Made by a program: the position numbers and the translations under genes. This document shows, piece by piece, positions 26,199 to 35,824 of a stretch of 64,000 nucleotides of DNA. The notes under the pieces were generated by a model. It had not been told where the DNA came from. It saw nothing but the letters and a program-made list of their open reading frames with translations, and did no database searches. This stretch comes from Prosthecobacter debontii (GTDB taxonomy: Bacteria > Verrucomicrobiota > Verrucomicrobiia > Verrucomicrobiales > Verrucomicrobiaceae): contig NZ_FUYE01000009.1 of assembly GCF_900167535.1 (NCBI RefSeq), positions 1 through 64,000 of the forward strand. The letters are read 5' to 3'. Numbering within the stretch: position 1 is the first letter of the stretch; each line of letters opens with the position of its first letter.

Positions 26199-26754
26199 GG
26201 GTCTAAGGTTCAAACACAGGCACCTAGCGCCTACCGGAGAAGTGAAAGTCATGTTTCATGTTCTAGACAAAGCAGGGAAGCGTGAGAAGTAAAATGTCTA
26301 ACTTCTCAATGAAGTTTTTTTGATTCACTTAGGTTCATGGCTGCATCGCCAAATCACCTCATGAGGTGGTTTGCGCAATCTCCTTCACAGGGTCCAGCGG
26401 CTTAGCTAAATCGAAATTACCCTAGGAGTGGGGAGCTGTCCCTGACGGAGGGCATGCAAAGGTGGAGATTTGCAGCATGTCCCTTAGAAACTCACTTTCT
26501 CAGGGCTGAGGAGGCTCAATTCTTAGACACCATGCGAGGGGGGGCTTGGCGCCAAAGATGGCGGTATTGAGATTGATGCCACTAGAGGGCTAACCTGATG
26601 GCTGCCGCACGGCAGCTCAGTCGAAACTGGTGCCCTCAATTCAATAACTTGCCCAGCGGGCCGGTATAAAGGTGAAACCCCGCACTTGCATCTCTGCCCT
26701 GGCGAGGCACTCTCCCAGCTTTCCGGCGGCGGAAGCGCGCCGGGGTTTTCAACC
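26199..26754. other. Structured intergenic region upstream of purM
   Basis: A 556-base gap without a recognisable gene. It holds several stem-loops: a 22-base near-palindrome AAATCACCTCATGAGGTGGT extended by TT (26351-26372), a GGGCATGCAAA hairpin closing with TTTGCAGCATGTCCC (26450-26483), and a GCTGCCG-CA-CGGCAGC hairpin (26601-26616). No T-runs follow them. The last ~75 bases lead into purM. It may encode a leader or a small RNA; no known riboswitch was recognised. Confidence 0.4.
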
Positions 26755-27750
26755 ATGTCCAAGCACACTTACAAACAAGCCGGCGTCGATATCCATGAAG
26801 CAGCATCCTTTGTGGATGATATCGGAGCGCTGGTGAAGGCCACGCAAAAGAAGCGTAAGCTGGCCAATGCCTTCGGTCTTTTTGCCGCCGGTTATGATCT
26901 GAGCAAATACAAGGAGCCTATGATCTTCACTGGTTGTGATGGCGTGGGCACCAAACTGGAACTGCTGCTGAAATACGATCTCCTGGAAAATGCGGGTAAA
27001 GATCTGGTGGCCATGAACGTGAACGACGTGCTCACATGCGGGGCAGATCCCATCATGTTCCTCGATTATGTGGGCGTGAATCAGATCAAGAAGAAGCAAC
27101 TCGCCCGAATCATCGCTGGTATGTCGGAGTATCTCCAGGCCTGCAACTGTATCCTGGCCGGCGGTGAAACCGCTGAAATGCCCGGCGCTGTGCTCGAGGG
27201 CATGGTGGAGCTGTCCGGTTTCGCCATCGGGGCTGCTGAGAAGAAGGACGTGCTGAACCCTGCTGAGATCAAGGAAGGCGATGTACTCATTGGCTGGCCG
27301 AGCGCCGGATTCCACGCTAACGGCTTCAGCCTCGTGCGCCGCATTCTGGAAAAGGAAAGGATCAAGCTTAGCAAGAAGGAAGCCGCCCAACTCCTCACCC
27401 CGACCCTGCTGTATCATGAGCAGTGCTGGGGCCTGAAGAAGGCGAAGATCAAGCCTGCGGCCATGGCCCACATCACGGGCGGTGGTTTGGTGGAAAACCT
27501 GGGCCGCATCTTCACCAAGCGCGGCTTCGGTTGCCATCTGAAGGTGCCTTATTGGAAGAACGACGTGGTGCAGAAAGTGCTGCGCCACGCGGACCCTGCG
27601 GATTGCTGGGATACCTTTAACATGGGCATCGGCTGGGTGGCTATCGTGGACGCCAAGCACGTAAAGAAAGCGCTGAAAGTCGGCACCGGGGGAGTGGTCC
27701 TAGGTGAGATGGATAGGAGCGGTGCAGTCACCTGCGAACTGGTGAAGTAA
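26755..27750 (+). CDS. purM: Phosphoribosylformylglycinamidine cyclo-ligase (AIR synthase)
   Basis: A 331-residue ATP-dependent purine biosynthesis enzyme that closes the imidazole ring of AIR. The N-terminus starts at SKHTYKQAGVDIHEAASFVDDI after ATG 26755. Conserved blocks are FTGCDGVGTKLELLL, DLVAMNVNDVLTCGADPIMFLDYVG, LAGGETAEMPG, DVLIGWPSAGFHANGFSLVR and MAHITGGGLVENLGRI. The length is typical. It stands alone; no other pur genes are adjacent, apart from the weak PurS-like protein far upstream. A strong terminator follows. Confidence 0.93.
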   Translation: MSKHTYKQAGVDIHEAASFVDDIGALVKATQKKRKLANAFGLFAAGYDLSKYKEPMIFTGCDGVGTKLELLLKYDLLENAGKDLVAMNVNDVLTCGADPIMFLDYVGVNQIKKKQLARIIAGMSEYLQACNCILAGGETAEMPGAVLEGMVELSGFAIGAAEKKDVLNPAEIKEGDVLIGWPSAGFHANGFSLVRRILEKERIKLSKKEAAQLLTPTLLYHEQCWGLKKAKIKPAAMAHITGGGLVENLGRIFTKRGFGCHLKVPYWKNDVVQKVLRHADPADCWDTFNMGIGWVAIVDAKHVKKALKVGTGGVVLGEMDRSGAVTCELVK

Positions 27751-27780
27751 GGTTCTATCTCGTCATTTTCCTTTTCAACG

Positions 27781-27815
27781 AAAGCCGTTCCCCTGCGCTT
27801 TGGGAACGGCTTTTT
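27781..27815 (+). terminator. Intrinsic terminator of purM
   Basis: AAAGCCGTTCCC pairs with GGGAACGGCTTT around a nine-base loop and runs into five T residues, 30 bases after the purM stop. Confidence 0.92.
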
Positions 27816-28109
27816 AGTTCATTGATCTGTGGAGAGGGCAACCTCAAAAAGATGCGCTTCGCTTTGAACTAATGAAAGGGTGAGGAAGGCTTTTGCAAAT
27901 CGCAGGGTAGAAGATTGCACATCGCAGCCTAACTGGAAGCGAGATCAAGATCTTGATCATGCAGACTTCACGATCCGGGCTTTTGGTAAAAAATAGGGGT
28001 CCGATCAAATAAAGCGAGTCGAAGCCTCTATGAACCTGGGGCGGGCCACAGGCCTTTGATTTCAAGTCCGCAGGTTTGACCTAACCAACACACAAACCAT
28101 TCCATCTAT
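27816..28109. other. Intergenic region with a perfect 16-bp palindrome
   Basis: No gene is evident. GATCAAGATCTTGATC (27943-27958) is a perfect palindrome about 150 bases upstream of the EF-hand gene and could be an operator. Confidence 0.35.
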
Positions 28110-29009
28110 ATGAAAACATCCATCTTTTCAGCGCTCGTCGCTGCAGGTCTCATTCTGACTCCTGCTGTGATGTGGGCGCAAAGTTCCACAGCCAACCCGT
28201 CTGGTAGCCCACAAGGAGGCCGGGGTGAAACGGCCGGACAGCCCCAGGCTGGTTCTCAAACCAATGCCGGACAGACGACCCCTGCCGTGCCTAACACCGA
28301 TGCAAGTGCGAACCGTGATGCAACCGCTGCTGGCGATAACCGCACGGAAGCCCAGAAGAGTAATGCCAATGCAAATGAAAAGGACGCGAACAATCGTGCA
28401 GCTGCGGCTCGAGGGGAGACTCCTGCTCTCACCGCCGAAGAGCGTCGTCAGGCCCGGGAGGCCCGTCGCGAAGCTCGTGAAGAACGTCAGGACAACGCAC
28501 AGGAGCGCGCTGATCGCCGACGCAGCATGACCTCAGATCAGAATGAGAACACCACCATGAGTTCTCGTGAACAATTCGGCAAATTGGATGCCGACAGCAG
28601 CGGTGGTCTTTCTCAGGCCGAGTTTGCCAACTTTTCGCCCGTCATCCCCAATCCTACCCGTGATGCTAGCAGTTCTACTGGCGTCGGCCGCAATGGTACA
28701 GGTCCAGGCACCCCTGGCAGTACGACCGGTAGCACGGGTGGCATCGTCGGAAAGGACAATGATGCCGACCGCAGCCGCACCGAGCAGACGATGACACCTC
28801 AGCAACGTTTTCAAGCTCTGGACATCGATAACAACGGTATCCTCAGCCCCGACGAATTTGCCCGCATTTCCCCAGTGAACCCCGATGAAGGTCGTGATGC
28901 CAGCAGTTCGACCAGCGCAGGCCGTAACGGCACAGGCCCAGGTACCCCAGGCAGCACAACTGGGAGCACGGAAGCCAGTACTGAAAATCTGAATGGCAAG
29001 AAAGACTGA
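28110..29009 (+). CDS. Secreted EF-hand repeat protein
   Basis: A 299-residue secreted protein, mostly low complexity. A signal peptide (MKTSIFSALVAAGLILTPAV, cleaved near VMWAQ) is followed by a Gly/Asn/Gln/Thr-rich region and a charged Arg/Glu coil (TAEERRQAREARREAREE). Two EF-hand calcium loops follow: DADSSGGLSQAEF (~159-171) and DIDNNGILSPDEF (~237-249). Each is followed by the same ~25-residue tail beginning RDASSST and ending PGSTTGST. The hand-plus-tail unit is an internal duplication. It probably binds calcium outside the cell; no enzyme activity is suggested. Confidence 0.8.
   Translation: MKTSIFSALVAAGLILTPAVMWAQSSTANPSGSPQGGRGETAGQPQAGSQTNAGQTTPAVPNTDASANRDATAAGDNRTEAQKSNANANEKDANNRAAAARGETPALTAEERRQAREARREAREERQDNAQERADRRRSMTSDQNENTTMSSREQFGKLDADSSGGLSQAEFANFSPVIPNPTRDASSSTGVGRNGTGPGTPGSTTGSTGGIVGKDNDADRSRTEQTMTPQQRFQALDIDNNGILSPDEFARISPVNPDEGRDASSSTSAGRNGTGPGTPGSTTGSTEASTENLNGKKD
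28575..28973 (+). repeat. Internal duplication of EF-hand plus tail
   Basis: Two 165-base units (28575-28739 and 28809-28973) encode matching protein stretches: an EF-hand, a short linker, and a tail containing RNGTGPGTPGSTTGST. The DNA identity is highest over the tail. Confidence 0.75.
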
Positions 29010-29067
29010 TTAACTTTTTGTTAGGTTTTCGGTGCCCGGTCTAGAACTCATTTGGGTTCGACATTTG

Positions 29068-29100
29068 CAGGCGGAGCCCACAGGCTCCGCCTGTTTTATT
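29068..29100 (+). terminator. Terminator between the EF-hand gene and the convergent subtilase gene
   Basis: CAGGCGGAGCC pairs with GGCTCCGCCTG around a four-base loop and is followed by TTTTATT. Confidence 0.88.
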
Positions 29101-29110
29101 GAGCGGCTCG

Positions 29111-32100
29111 TTATGGGGTCAAAGTGCGAACATTGAGGCGTGCGAATCTTCGAATTTGGCCTTCCAAGGAAGGGTTGATACGCACCGTCACTAACTCCGT
29201 AAAACCATCGCCCGTGGGCGTGGTGGAGAGCACTTCCGCTGTGGTAGAGTCCGCCAGAACCCAATCCTCCAGTCCTGAGCTCGTCTCAATGTCATAGACT
29301 AGATTCGAGGGTGGGGTAATGAGGCGGCGGTAGCGAAGAATGAGGTGCGCCCTATGAGTCTCGGGATGCAAAGCCGTGCTGAGCGTCGGTAACGCGGAGG
29401 CCGAAGAGGAATTTGCATGGAAGGCATATTCCAGCAGACCAGAGAGGCCATTGGCATCGGCATCGAGATCCAGATCTGGAATGCGGGTGACGGTCCAGGT
29501 GATGCTGCGGGTGTTCGGTGGGGTGGCGTTATCCGTAGCGGTGAGGGTGACGTTATTGAGCCCATCCGTCAGAGTCAGCGGAGTGGTAAAGGCACCTGGT
29601 GTGAAGGGGGTGCCATTGATCTCTAGACTGGCAACGCCACTGGTGGCATCGGTGGTGCTGCCGATGAGGTCGAGGCTGCTGAGCAGGGTGATGCCGTCGC
29701 TCGCACGCTCAAAGTTAAACAAGGGCGCAGTGGCATCCTGAGTGGAACGCTCGACCACTGACCATTGGCCTGAGGCACCCTCTTTCACGCCCCGACCTCG
29801 GTAGTAGTAGAGCTTACCGTCACTGAGCCCTGTGAAGAGATGCTCCGGCGTGTTGAGGGGGCCGCTAGAGACGGCATCGTTAAAGTTAGGCTGGGTGGCG
29901 CGCTGAATCTCATACAGGTGGCCTGCGCTGAGCGCCGCCCCACTGATCTGATTGCTCGTGCCCCCGGTAAAGGTGGGCTCAGTGGCCAGGGTGAAGGCCT
30001 CCACCGCGATGGCATCTATGGCGGAAGAGCTGGAGGTGACGGCGCTATCGACGGTGTCCGTCACCACAAGTTGCGCATCCACACCTGCCGCCTGGAGCGT
30101 GACTTGGCCGCTCCAGCTTCCTTGGTTAAAGGGGGTGGTCGTGGTGGGGGTCAGGGCCAGAGGCTGACTGGCGCGTTGAAGACGCAGATTGGGCAGACCG
30201 TTGTAGGCCTCGGCCGTTGGCGAACTCCCAGACCATGACAAAGGATCTCCATAGTTGCTGTCGGTGCGGTAAGCCAGGGTGCGGTAGTCACTGATGATGG
30301 TGGTGCGGGTGGTGCCGTCCGTGCTGTAGCTGGTGTTGTTAAAGCTGAAGTCCACCATCAGGTTCTGCGTGCCATCGTAATCGAACGGCGTGGTGAAGGT
30401 GAACCACACCCAGCCGGTGGCGGAGAGCGTTTGATCCGCACTGTAAACCGTGGTCCAATCCGACTCCCAGGTGAACCCTCCGCTGAGGTAATCCGTCTTC
30501 GTGGTATGACGCATGCGGATGGTGAAGTTGGTGAGGGTTTGTCCCGGCACGGTGCCGAGGTTTAGGGCCAAGGCGGTGAGCTGGCCTGCAGGACCGGCTT
30601 CCTCTGGGCGGTAGATGCTCTGAATGCGCACATCGTGATAGCTGGTGGAGAGGGGGTAAATCCATGGATAGCTGCCGGTGCCGGTGGTGGATTCAGGTTG
30701 CTGGATTTGCGCGGTCAATTGCGCCTGTCGTCGATAGCCTGTCACAGGGATCTCATAGGCATCCACGGCGGTCACCCGCACTGGAAAAGGCACCCCTACC
30801 GCCACTACTTCAGGCAGTGGATCCCAGGCATAGTGATGCAGCGGACCTGGAGTCACGGTCGTGAAGGTCCAGGAAGGGCCATTGCGGCTGCCCGCACCTG
30901 CCAGGGCCACGACCCGCCAGTGATAAGTGGTGCTGGGCTGGAGCTTGGGCAGGGTCAGCGCCCAATACGGCTCCACGGTGGTGCCGAGCAAATCTTCCGG
31001 GCCATCTCCGGTCCGGAAATAGACTCGGTAGCTGGTGGGCGCAGCGCCGCTGTGGTGATCATAGCTCCAAACCAGCGGGCTGGAGGGGGAGACACTGATT
31101 TGGCCTGCCGAGGGGAAGGGATCGCTCGGCAGGGCCGGCACTTCATCATCGGCAATGATTATCGTTGCCCTGGCAGATGTGAAGTTGGGACTGCTGGCTG
31201 TGATTTCCACCGTTGGATCTCCATCGACCACCGCATCGTCCTGAGGATGCAGGGCAAAGGTAGCGTCGGAGCTGCCCGCAGGAATGGTCACACTGGCAGG
31301 CACGATGAGGTCTTGGGGCCGATTGCTTGTCAGACTGATCGTTAGGGGGGCGGGAACGAGACCGGGGACGCTGACTTGACCTTGGTTAGGCAGTAATCCG
31401 GCACTCTCCAGGCGCTTGGCGGGAAGGGTGAGGGTGATGACGGAGGCTTCATTATCTGTCACGATCATCGTACTCTGCCTGCTCGGCCAATTGACGACGG
31501 ACGCTGTGACGGTCACGGTTTGCGGCCCATCAATGCTGGGATCATCCTGAATGCTGAGAGGGAAAAATACCCCAACTTCGCCTTGAGGAATCGTGACGCT
31601 GGCGGGCACTTGCACTTCCGTCAGGTCATTGGAGCTCAGGTAAACGGTTAGGTCTGTTGGAGCGGGATCATTGATGCTGATCGTCGCCTGATTGGTGACT
31701 GTCCCACTGCCCTCCGGCAGGCTGGCAGGCAGCAGGAGGAAAAGCTGATCCTGCTCGTCATCATGCACCAGGAGGCTCGCGCTACCTGTGGGGTAATCGA
31801 CTGCTGTGGCGGTGAGAGTGACCTTCTGACTTCCATCCTTGAAGTTATCCTGGAGAGGCGTGACAGCAAAGATGGCTTGGGTCTGACCAGAGAGGACGGA
31901 GACAGTCGCTGGCACGCTGACTTCTTCACCGGGGCGACTGGAGGTGAGGGTGACCGACAGATTGGTGGAGGGGGCGGGTGTGACGGTGATGGTGCCCTGG
32001 CCTGCGGCACCACCTTCCGTCACGGACTCAGGCAGAGTGAGCGCCAGCTTCACATTCGGCACACCCTGAATCTGCACATCATCAATGTTCCACCCGGAGT

Positions 32101-34579
32101 AAGGATACGCCCCGAAGCTGGCCACCTGATGCCCCCAGCGCAGATACACTTGAGCTTGGCCATCGGCATAGGCGGAGAGATCGTATTCGACCGGCGTCCA
32201 GGCCCCATCGTTGTAGGCATCCGTGCCGTTGTTCCATAGAGGTGTCCAGGTGCTGCCGTTGGTGGAGACTTCCAGCGTAGCATACACCCAGGTCTGGTAG
32301 TCAGAGTTTAACCAACGTTGAAACTTGAGCCGCGTATTTTGATAACGGGAAAGATTGATCGGCCCCGTCGTCAGATACTGAGCGGCACCGGTGCTGGTGG
32401 AGTAATCCCCAGCCAAATTGATGCCAAAGACGTGGCTGCCCGTGGCGCCACGTTTCGGGTCAGGATAACCAAAGCTGGTGCCCCCCAATCCCTGTGGCAC
32501 GCCGAACTGCCATTGCCCCGTGCGCGTCCAGCCTGGATCGGCATCCAGAGGCTCCGTGTAGATGGTGTCAGGATTCACCACCACCGTCACGGGGCGGGTT
32601 TGGCTGCGGCCTGTGCCGGTATGGGTAAAGGTGAGTGTCGCCGTTTGATTGCCTGCGGTGAGTTGCTCCGTCTGCTCATTCAGGCTCACAGTGACCTTGA
32701 TGCTTTCTCCCGCCGAGAGGGTCCCACTGGTCGCTGAAAGCGTGGCCCAGGGCTGATCCAGACTGGCGGTCCACACGGCGTTCTGCTGGGTGTAATTGGT
32801 GATCGTGTAGGTTTGACTCGTTGGAGTGAATGGTCCGCCGAGCGGGCCTGTGGCCACCAATGCACTGCCAGGCGTCACCAGCATGTCATCGCTGGCCAGG
32901 AGCGCATTGAACACATTCAGCCGCCCCCCCGTGACGTTCTTGCCAGCCAGAACCGGGATACTGTCCACGGATTTCAAGATGATGTCTTTGACCTGAAGAT
33001 GCGTGAGACTTGGTTTGAAAGACTTCACCAAGGCACAAGCTCCCGCGACATGCGGGCAGGCCATGGAGGTGCCGCTGTTGTAGCCATAACCTCCGCCCGG
33101 CACGGTGCTGTAGATGTCCTGTCCGGGAGCCGCCAGATCCGTCGAAACCGCGCCATAGTTGGAAAAATCCGCCAGCGTCTCCTGATAAGTCGTGGCAGCG
33201 ACGGCGATTAAGTTTCCGCTCGTGTAGCTGCCTGGATATTCAGGGAAGGACTCCACATTGTTGCTGCTATTCCCCGCCACGGTCACAAACAGCACACCCG
33301 CTTCACCGGCCTCATCAATGACGTCCTTCATGGCCTGAGCATAATCTCCGCCGCTCCAGGAGTTGGAGGTCAGGGTCACCCCGAGTTGGGTGGCATAAGC
33401 AATGGCCTCCACAGCATCAGTGAGTGAGCCACTGCCAGAAGCATCCAGGAACTTCAAACCGATGAGTGAGACATTCCAGCATACGCCCGCCACGCCGCTG
33501 CCATTGTTTCCCACTGCGCCGATGGTGCCTGCACAGTGGGTGCCATGTCCATTGTCATCGGTGGGATTGGCATCGCTATTGACGAAATCCCAGCCGTGCA
33601 CGTCATCCACGTAGCCGTTGCCATCATCGTCCACGCCGTTACCGGCGATTTCATCCGGATTGGTCCAGAGATTTGGCACCAGATCAGGGTGAGTTTGATC
33701 AATGCCGGAATCGATCACCGCCACTTTCACCGAGGCACTGCCCGTGGCCAGATTCCAGGCTTCAGGAGCATCGATATCCGCATCCACCACGCCGCCTGAC
33801 TCGCCTGTGTTGTTCATGCCCCAGAGCAGATTGAAAGAGCTGTCGTTAGGCACCGCATTGGCGCTCATGATGTAGTCCGGCTCGGCATAGCGAACGAAAG
33901 ACTTCATGGCGCTGATGCGTGCCACCATGTCAGGCACCGTATCCAGCGTCGCAGGGGAAAAAGCCACGAGCCAGTTACCCGAGGCAGGCATTTTTTTCCG
34001 CAGGGTTGCGCCCTGTGCCTGGAGTTGCTCCAGTAAGGCCGCCTCACTCATGTCAGCTTGCTGCGGTTTCACCAGCACATGATCCCCCACCATGGCCACC
34101 TGACGCACGAGGCGATCTCCCTGTGGGCTCCGCACCAGCTCATCCACCACCCGGACAAGGGGGTATTTGAAGGATGGATCACGCACCAGCCGCACCCGCT
34201 CCACCTGGGTCAGGCCCTGCACCTGCTGGACGGTTTCTTTCTCCTCCAGCACTTCCTTGCCCGCATAGCGATCTTTTCTCCCGAGATTTGGCTGCTCGGG
34301 GTCAGAGCCCGAGATCTTGATCTCCCGGCCACTCACCTGAGCTTGGGCTAAACCCGCCGCTGAGAGACGACTCGGGGCCCGCCCTGGACGAGAAAACAGC
34401 GAGTCCTCCATCCGTTGTTCTTTACCTTGGACCGTCGCGACGGTGGCAACTGCGGCTTTCTCTCTCAGGGGATCAATAGGAGGGCTAACTGTTCTCTCAC
34501 CGTTCAGCCACAACCAAGTCGCGATGCCAAAAGCCGATAGAGCAGCCACCACCAAAAGACGTTGGAGGATCGTTTTCAT
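29111..34579 (-). CDS. Large secreted subtilisin-family (S8) serine protease
   Basis: An 1822-residue extracellular protease. A signal anchor (LQRLLVVAALSAFGIATWLW) and a ~230-residue propeptide precede the peptidase S8 domain. Catalytic triad: Asp290 in VKVAVIDSGIDQTHPDL, His345 in DDNGHGTHCAGT and Ser505 in NSGTSMACPHVAG. Downstream come a beta-sandwich linker, a jelly-roll module (around DPGWTRTGQWQFGVPQG), three ~100-residue Calx-beta-like repeats (each starting near LTLPES or LLPAS and ending in DDE or DNE), a fibronectin III-like domain (TSYRVYFRTGDG, TTYHWRVVALAG), further beta domains, and a C-terminal LDLDADANGLSGLLEYAFHA segment common in secreted Verrucomicrobia proteins. It probably digests external protein; the beta repeats would bind calcium or surfaces. 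Confidence 0.9.
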   Translation of the reverse strand: MKTILQRLLVVAALSAFGIATWLWLNGERTVSPPIDPLREKAAVATVATVQGKEQRMEDSLFSRPGRAPSRLSAAGLAQAQVSGREIKISGSDPEQPNLGRKDRYAGKEVLEEKETVQQVQGLTQVERVRLVRDPSFKYPLVRVVDELVRSPQGDRLVRQVAMVGDHVLVKPQQADMSEAALLEQLQAQGATLRKKMPASGNWLVAFSPATLDTVPDMVARISAMKSFVRYAEPDYIMSANAVPNDSSFNLLWGMNNTGESGGVVDADIDAPEAWNLATGSASVKVAVIDSGIDQTHPDLVPNLWTNPDEIAGNGVDDDGNGYVDDVHGWDFVNSDANPTDDNGHGTHCAGTIGAVGNNGSGVAGVCWNVSLIGLKFLDASGSGSLTDAVEAIAYATQLGVTLTSNSWSGGDYAQAMKDVIDEAGEAGVLFVTVAGNSSNNVESFPEYPGSYTSGNLIAVAATTYQETLADFSNYGAVSTDLAAPGQDIYSTVPGGGYGYNSGTSMACPHVAGACALVKSFKPSLTHLQVKDIILKSVDSIPVLAGKNVTGGRLNVFNALLASDDMLVTPGSALVATGPLGGPFTPTSQTYTITNYTQQNAVWTASLDQPWATLSATSGTLSAGESIKVTVSLNEQTEQLTAGNQTATLTFTHTGTGRSQTRPVTVVVNPDTIYTEPLDADPGWTRTGQWQFGVPQGLGGTSFGYPDPKRGATGSHVFGINLAGDYSTSTGAAQYLTTGPINLSRYQNTRLKFQRWLNSDYQTWVYATLEVSTNGSTWTPLWNNGTDAYNDGAWTPVEYDLSAYADGQAQVYLRWGHQVASFGAYPYSGWNIDDVQIQGVPNVKLALTLPESVTEGGAAGQGTITVTPAPSTNLSVTLTSSRPGEEVSVPATVSVLSGQTQAIFAVTPLQDNFKDGSQKVTLTATAVDYPTGSASLLVHDDEQDQLFLLLPASLPEGSGTVTNQATISINDPAPTDLTVYLSSNDLTEVQVPASVTIPQGEVGVFFPLSIQDDPSIDGPQTVTVTASVVNWPSRQSTMIVTDNEASVITLTLPAKRLESAGLLPNQGQVSVPGLVPAPLTISLTSNRPQDLIVPASVTIPAGSSDATFALHPQDDAVVDGDPTVEITASSPNFTSARATIIIADDEVPALPSDPFPSAGQISVSPSSPLVWSYDHHSGAAPTSYRVYFRTGDGPEDLLGTTVEPYWALTLPKLQPSTTYHWRVVALAGAGSRNGPSWTFTTVTPGPLHHYAWDPLPEVVAVGVPFPVRVTAVDAYEIPVTGYRRQAQLTAQIQQPESTTGTGSYPWIYPLSTSYHDVRIQSIYRPEEAGPAGQLTALALNLGTVPGQTLTNFTIRMRHTTKTDYLSGGFTWESDWTTVYSADQTLSATGWVWFTFTTPFDYDGTQNLMVDFSFNNTSYSTDGTTRTTIISDYRTLAYRTDSNYGDPLSWSGSSPTAEAYNGLPNLRLQRASQPLALTPTTTTPFNQGSWSGQVTLQAAGVDAQLVVTDTVDSAVTSSSSAIDAIAVEAFTLATEPTFTGGTSNQISGAALSAGHLYEIQRATQPNFNDAVSSGPLNTPEHLFTGLSDGKLYYYRGRGVKEGASGQWSVVERSTQDATAPLFNFERASDGITLLSSLDLIGSTTDATSGVASLEINGTPFTPGAFTTPLTLTDGLNNVTLTATDNATPPNTRSITWTVTRIPDLDLDADANGLSGLLEYAFHANSSSASALPTLSTALHPETHRAHLILRYRRLITPPSNLVYDIETSSGLEDWVLADSTTAEVLSTTPTGDGFTELVTVRINPSLEGQIRRFARLNVRTLTP

Positions 34580-34882
34580 GTAGGGGGGTCAGAAATGCAC
34601 TCGGAAGAAACTGAAATCAGCGAGGGATAGCCCTGCGAGAGCATGAACGGAGGCTAGCGATTTTTAATCTCAGTGTAAAGCCTAGAAACTGTCGAGGGGG
34701 ATAGGGAGAAGAGGCCGGAGAAAAATGGCAATAGCCTTGGGCATGGGCACCGATCATAGAAAGTCGGATCAAATCCTCTTAAACCTTGGGTGAGGTTGGC
34801 CGTTGCGCCTGATTTCTCTCATGAGCTTTAGCCACAGTCGTTCGGTAGAGAACGCATCCCCGTGAAAGTCTCTTCCTGATAT
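34580..34882. other. Intergenic region before the subtilase gene
   Basis: About 300 bases with no recognisable gene, repeat or terminator. On the minus strand it precedes the subtilase gene and so must contain its promoter, unless it is transcribed from the glycosylase-like gene upstream. Confidence 0.4.
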
Positions 34883-35824
34883 TCAAGATGAACTGATCAA
34901 ACCCCCATTGCCCAATTTGAGCGCAGCCATGTGTAGTTCTTCTCGGAGCGGTGTGGCCTTGGCTGCCAACGCACGTTGTTCCTGTTCATAACGTTGGCGG
35001 CCTTCTTCAGTTTCGATGCATAGGGCTTCGTAGCCCAGATGGCGTAAGTCATAGGGGCTGGCGCGCATGTCCAAATCACGACCCTGACTGGCTAGCTCGA
35101 AGGCGCGGCCGACGAGATCACTGCCGATCCATGGCCAGAGCTTGGCAGACCATTTGTAAAGATCCATATTTGCATGCAGACAAGCGCCTTGCTCCATCTC
35201 CTGCCGGGTGTCTAGCGTCGGATTCAGCAGATTCAAAGGGCGTGCTTCAGGTGTGAAGAAACGGTAGGCGTCGTAATGTGAGCAGCCAATGCTCTGAGAC
35301 TCAACGAATTTAGCAAGTTCTGTGGGGGCTAAACGTAGTTCATAGCCGCTGTGGCGGATCTCTTCTCGAGATTGCTGATAGACCATGGCCCATTCGTGGA
35401 GCCCATAGCAGCGGAAGTGTTGAGAACGCTTCAAGACATTCGCACAAAGCACAGCCACCCATCGTGCTAGGTCTCGTAGGTGCGGCGAAACCTGGGTGCC
35501 ATCCAAGGTGACTGAATTGCCATTTCGGAGAAACCGCTCTCCGGTGAGCCAAGGCATCTGCAACAGATCAGGCTCCTCGATCTCGATGGCAACACCGAGT
35601 GGCGGGAGCCACTGTTTTAGCTTAGCGGGAGAGAAGCTGTAATAGGTAAAAAGAAAGTCGTGAACAGGATGCTTCTGCTGCCGACTGCGGCGTTGGACGA
35701 AGGCGTCCGCTTGCTCCGCAACTCGGGCCGCATGGGCTTCATGCAGCGGTTTCCACCAATGTTGCGGCCAGATCTGACAGGTAGAGAAAACGGTCGATGA
35801 AGTGACCATGCTGACGCTGCGCAT
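34883..35824 (-). CDS. Conserved protein annotated in relatives as 3-methyladenine DNA glycosylase-like
   Basis: A 313-residue soluble protein. The HPVHDFLFTYYSFSPAKLKQW block and the CSHYDAYRFFTPEARPLNLL block match a bacterial family that databases often label 3-methyladenine DNA glycosylase, mostly from actinobacteria. I recall this from the family pattern; a glycosylase activity is not shown by any motif I can see. Its ATG overlaps the stop of the upstream rhodanese gene (TAATG), so the two are translationally coupled. It ends with a charged helix (EEGRQRYEQEQRALAAKA). Confidence 0.6.
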   Translation of the reverse strand: MRSVSMVTSSTVFSTCQIWPQHWWKPLHEAHAARVAEQADAFVQRRSRQQKHPVHDFLFTYYSFSPAKLKQWLPPLGVAIEIEEPDLLQMPWLTGERFLRNGNSVTLDGTQVSPHLRDLARWVAVLCANVLKRSQHFRCYGLHEWAMVYQQSREEIRHSGYELRLAPTELAKFVESQSIGCSHYDAYRFFTPEARPLNLLNPTLDTRQEMEQGACLHANMDLYKWSAKLWPWIGSDLVGRAFELASQGRDLDMRASPYDLRHLGYEALCIETEEGRQRYEQEQRALAAKATPLREELHMAALKLGNGGLISSS

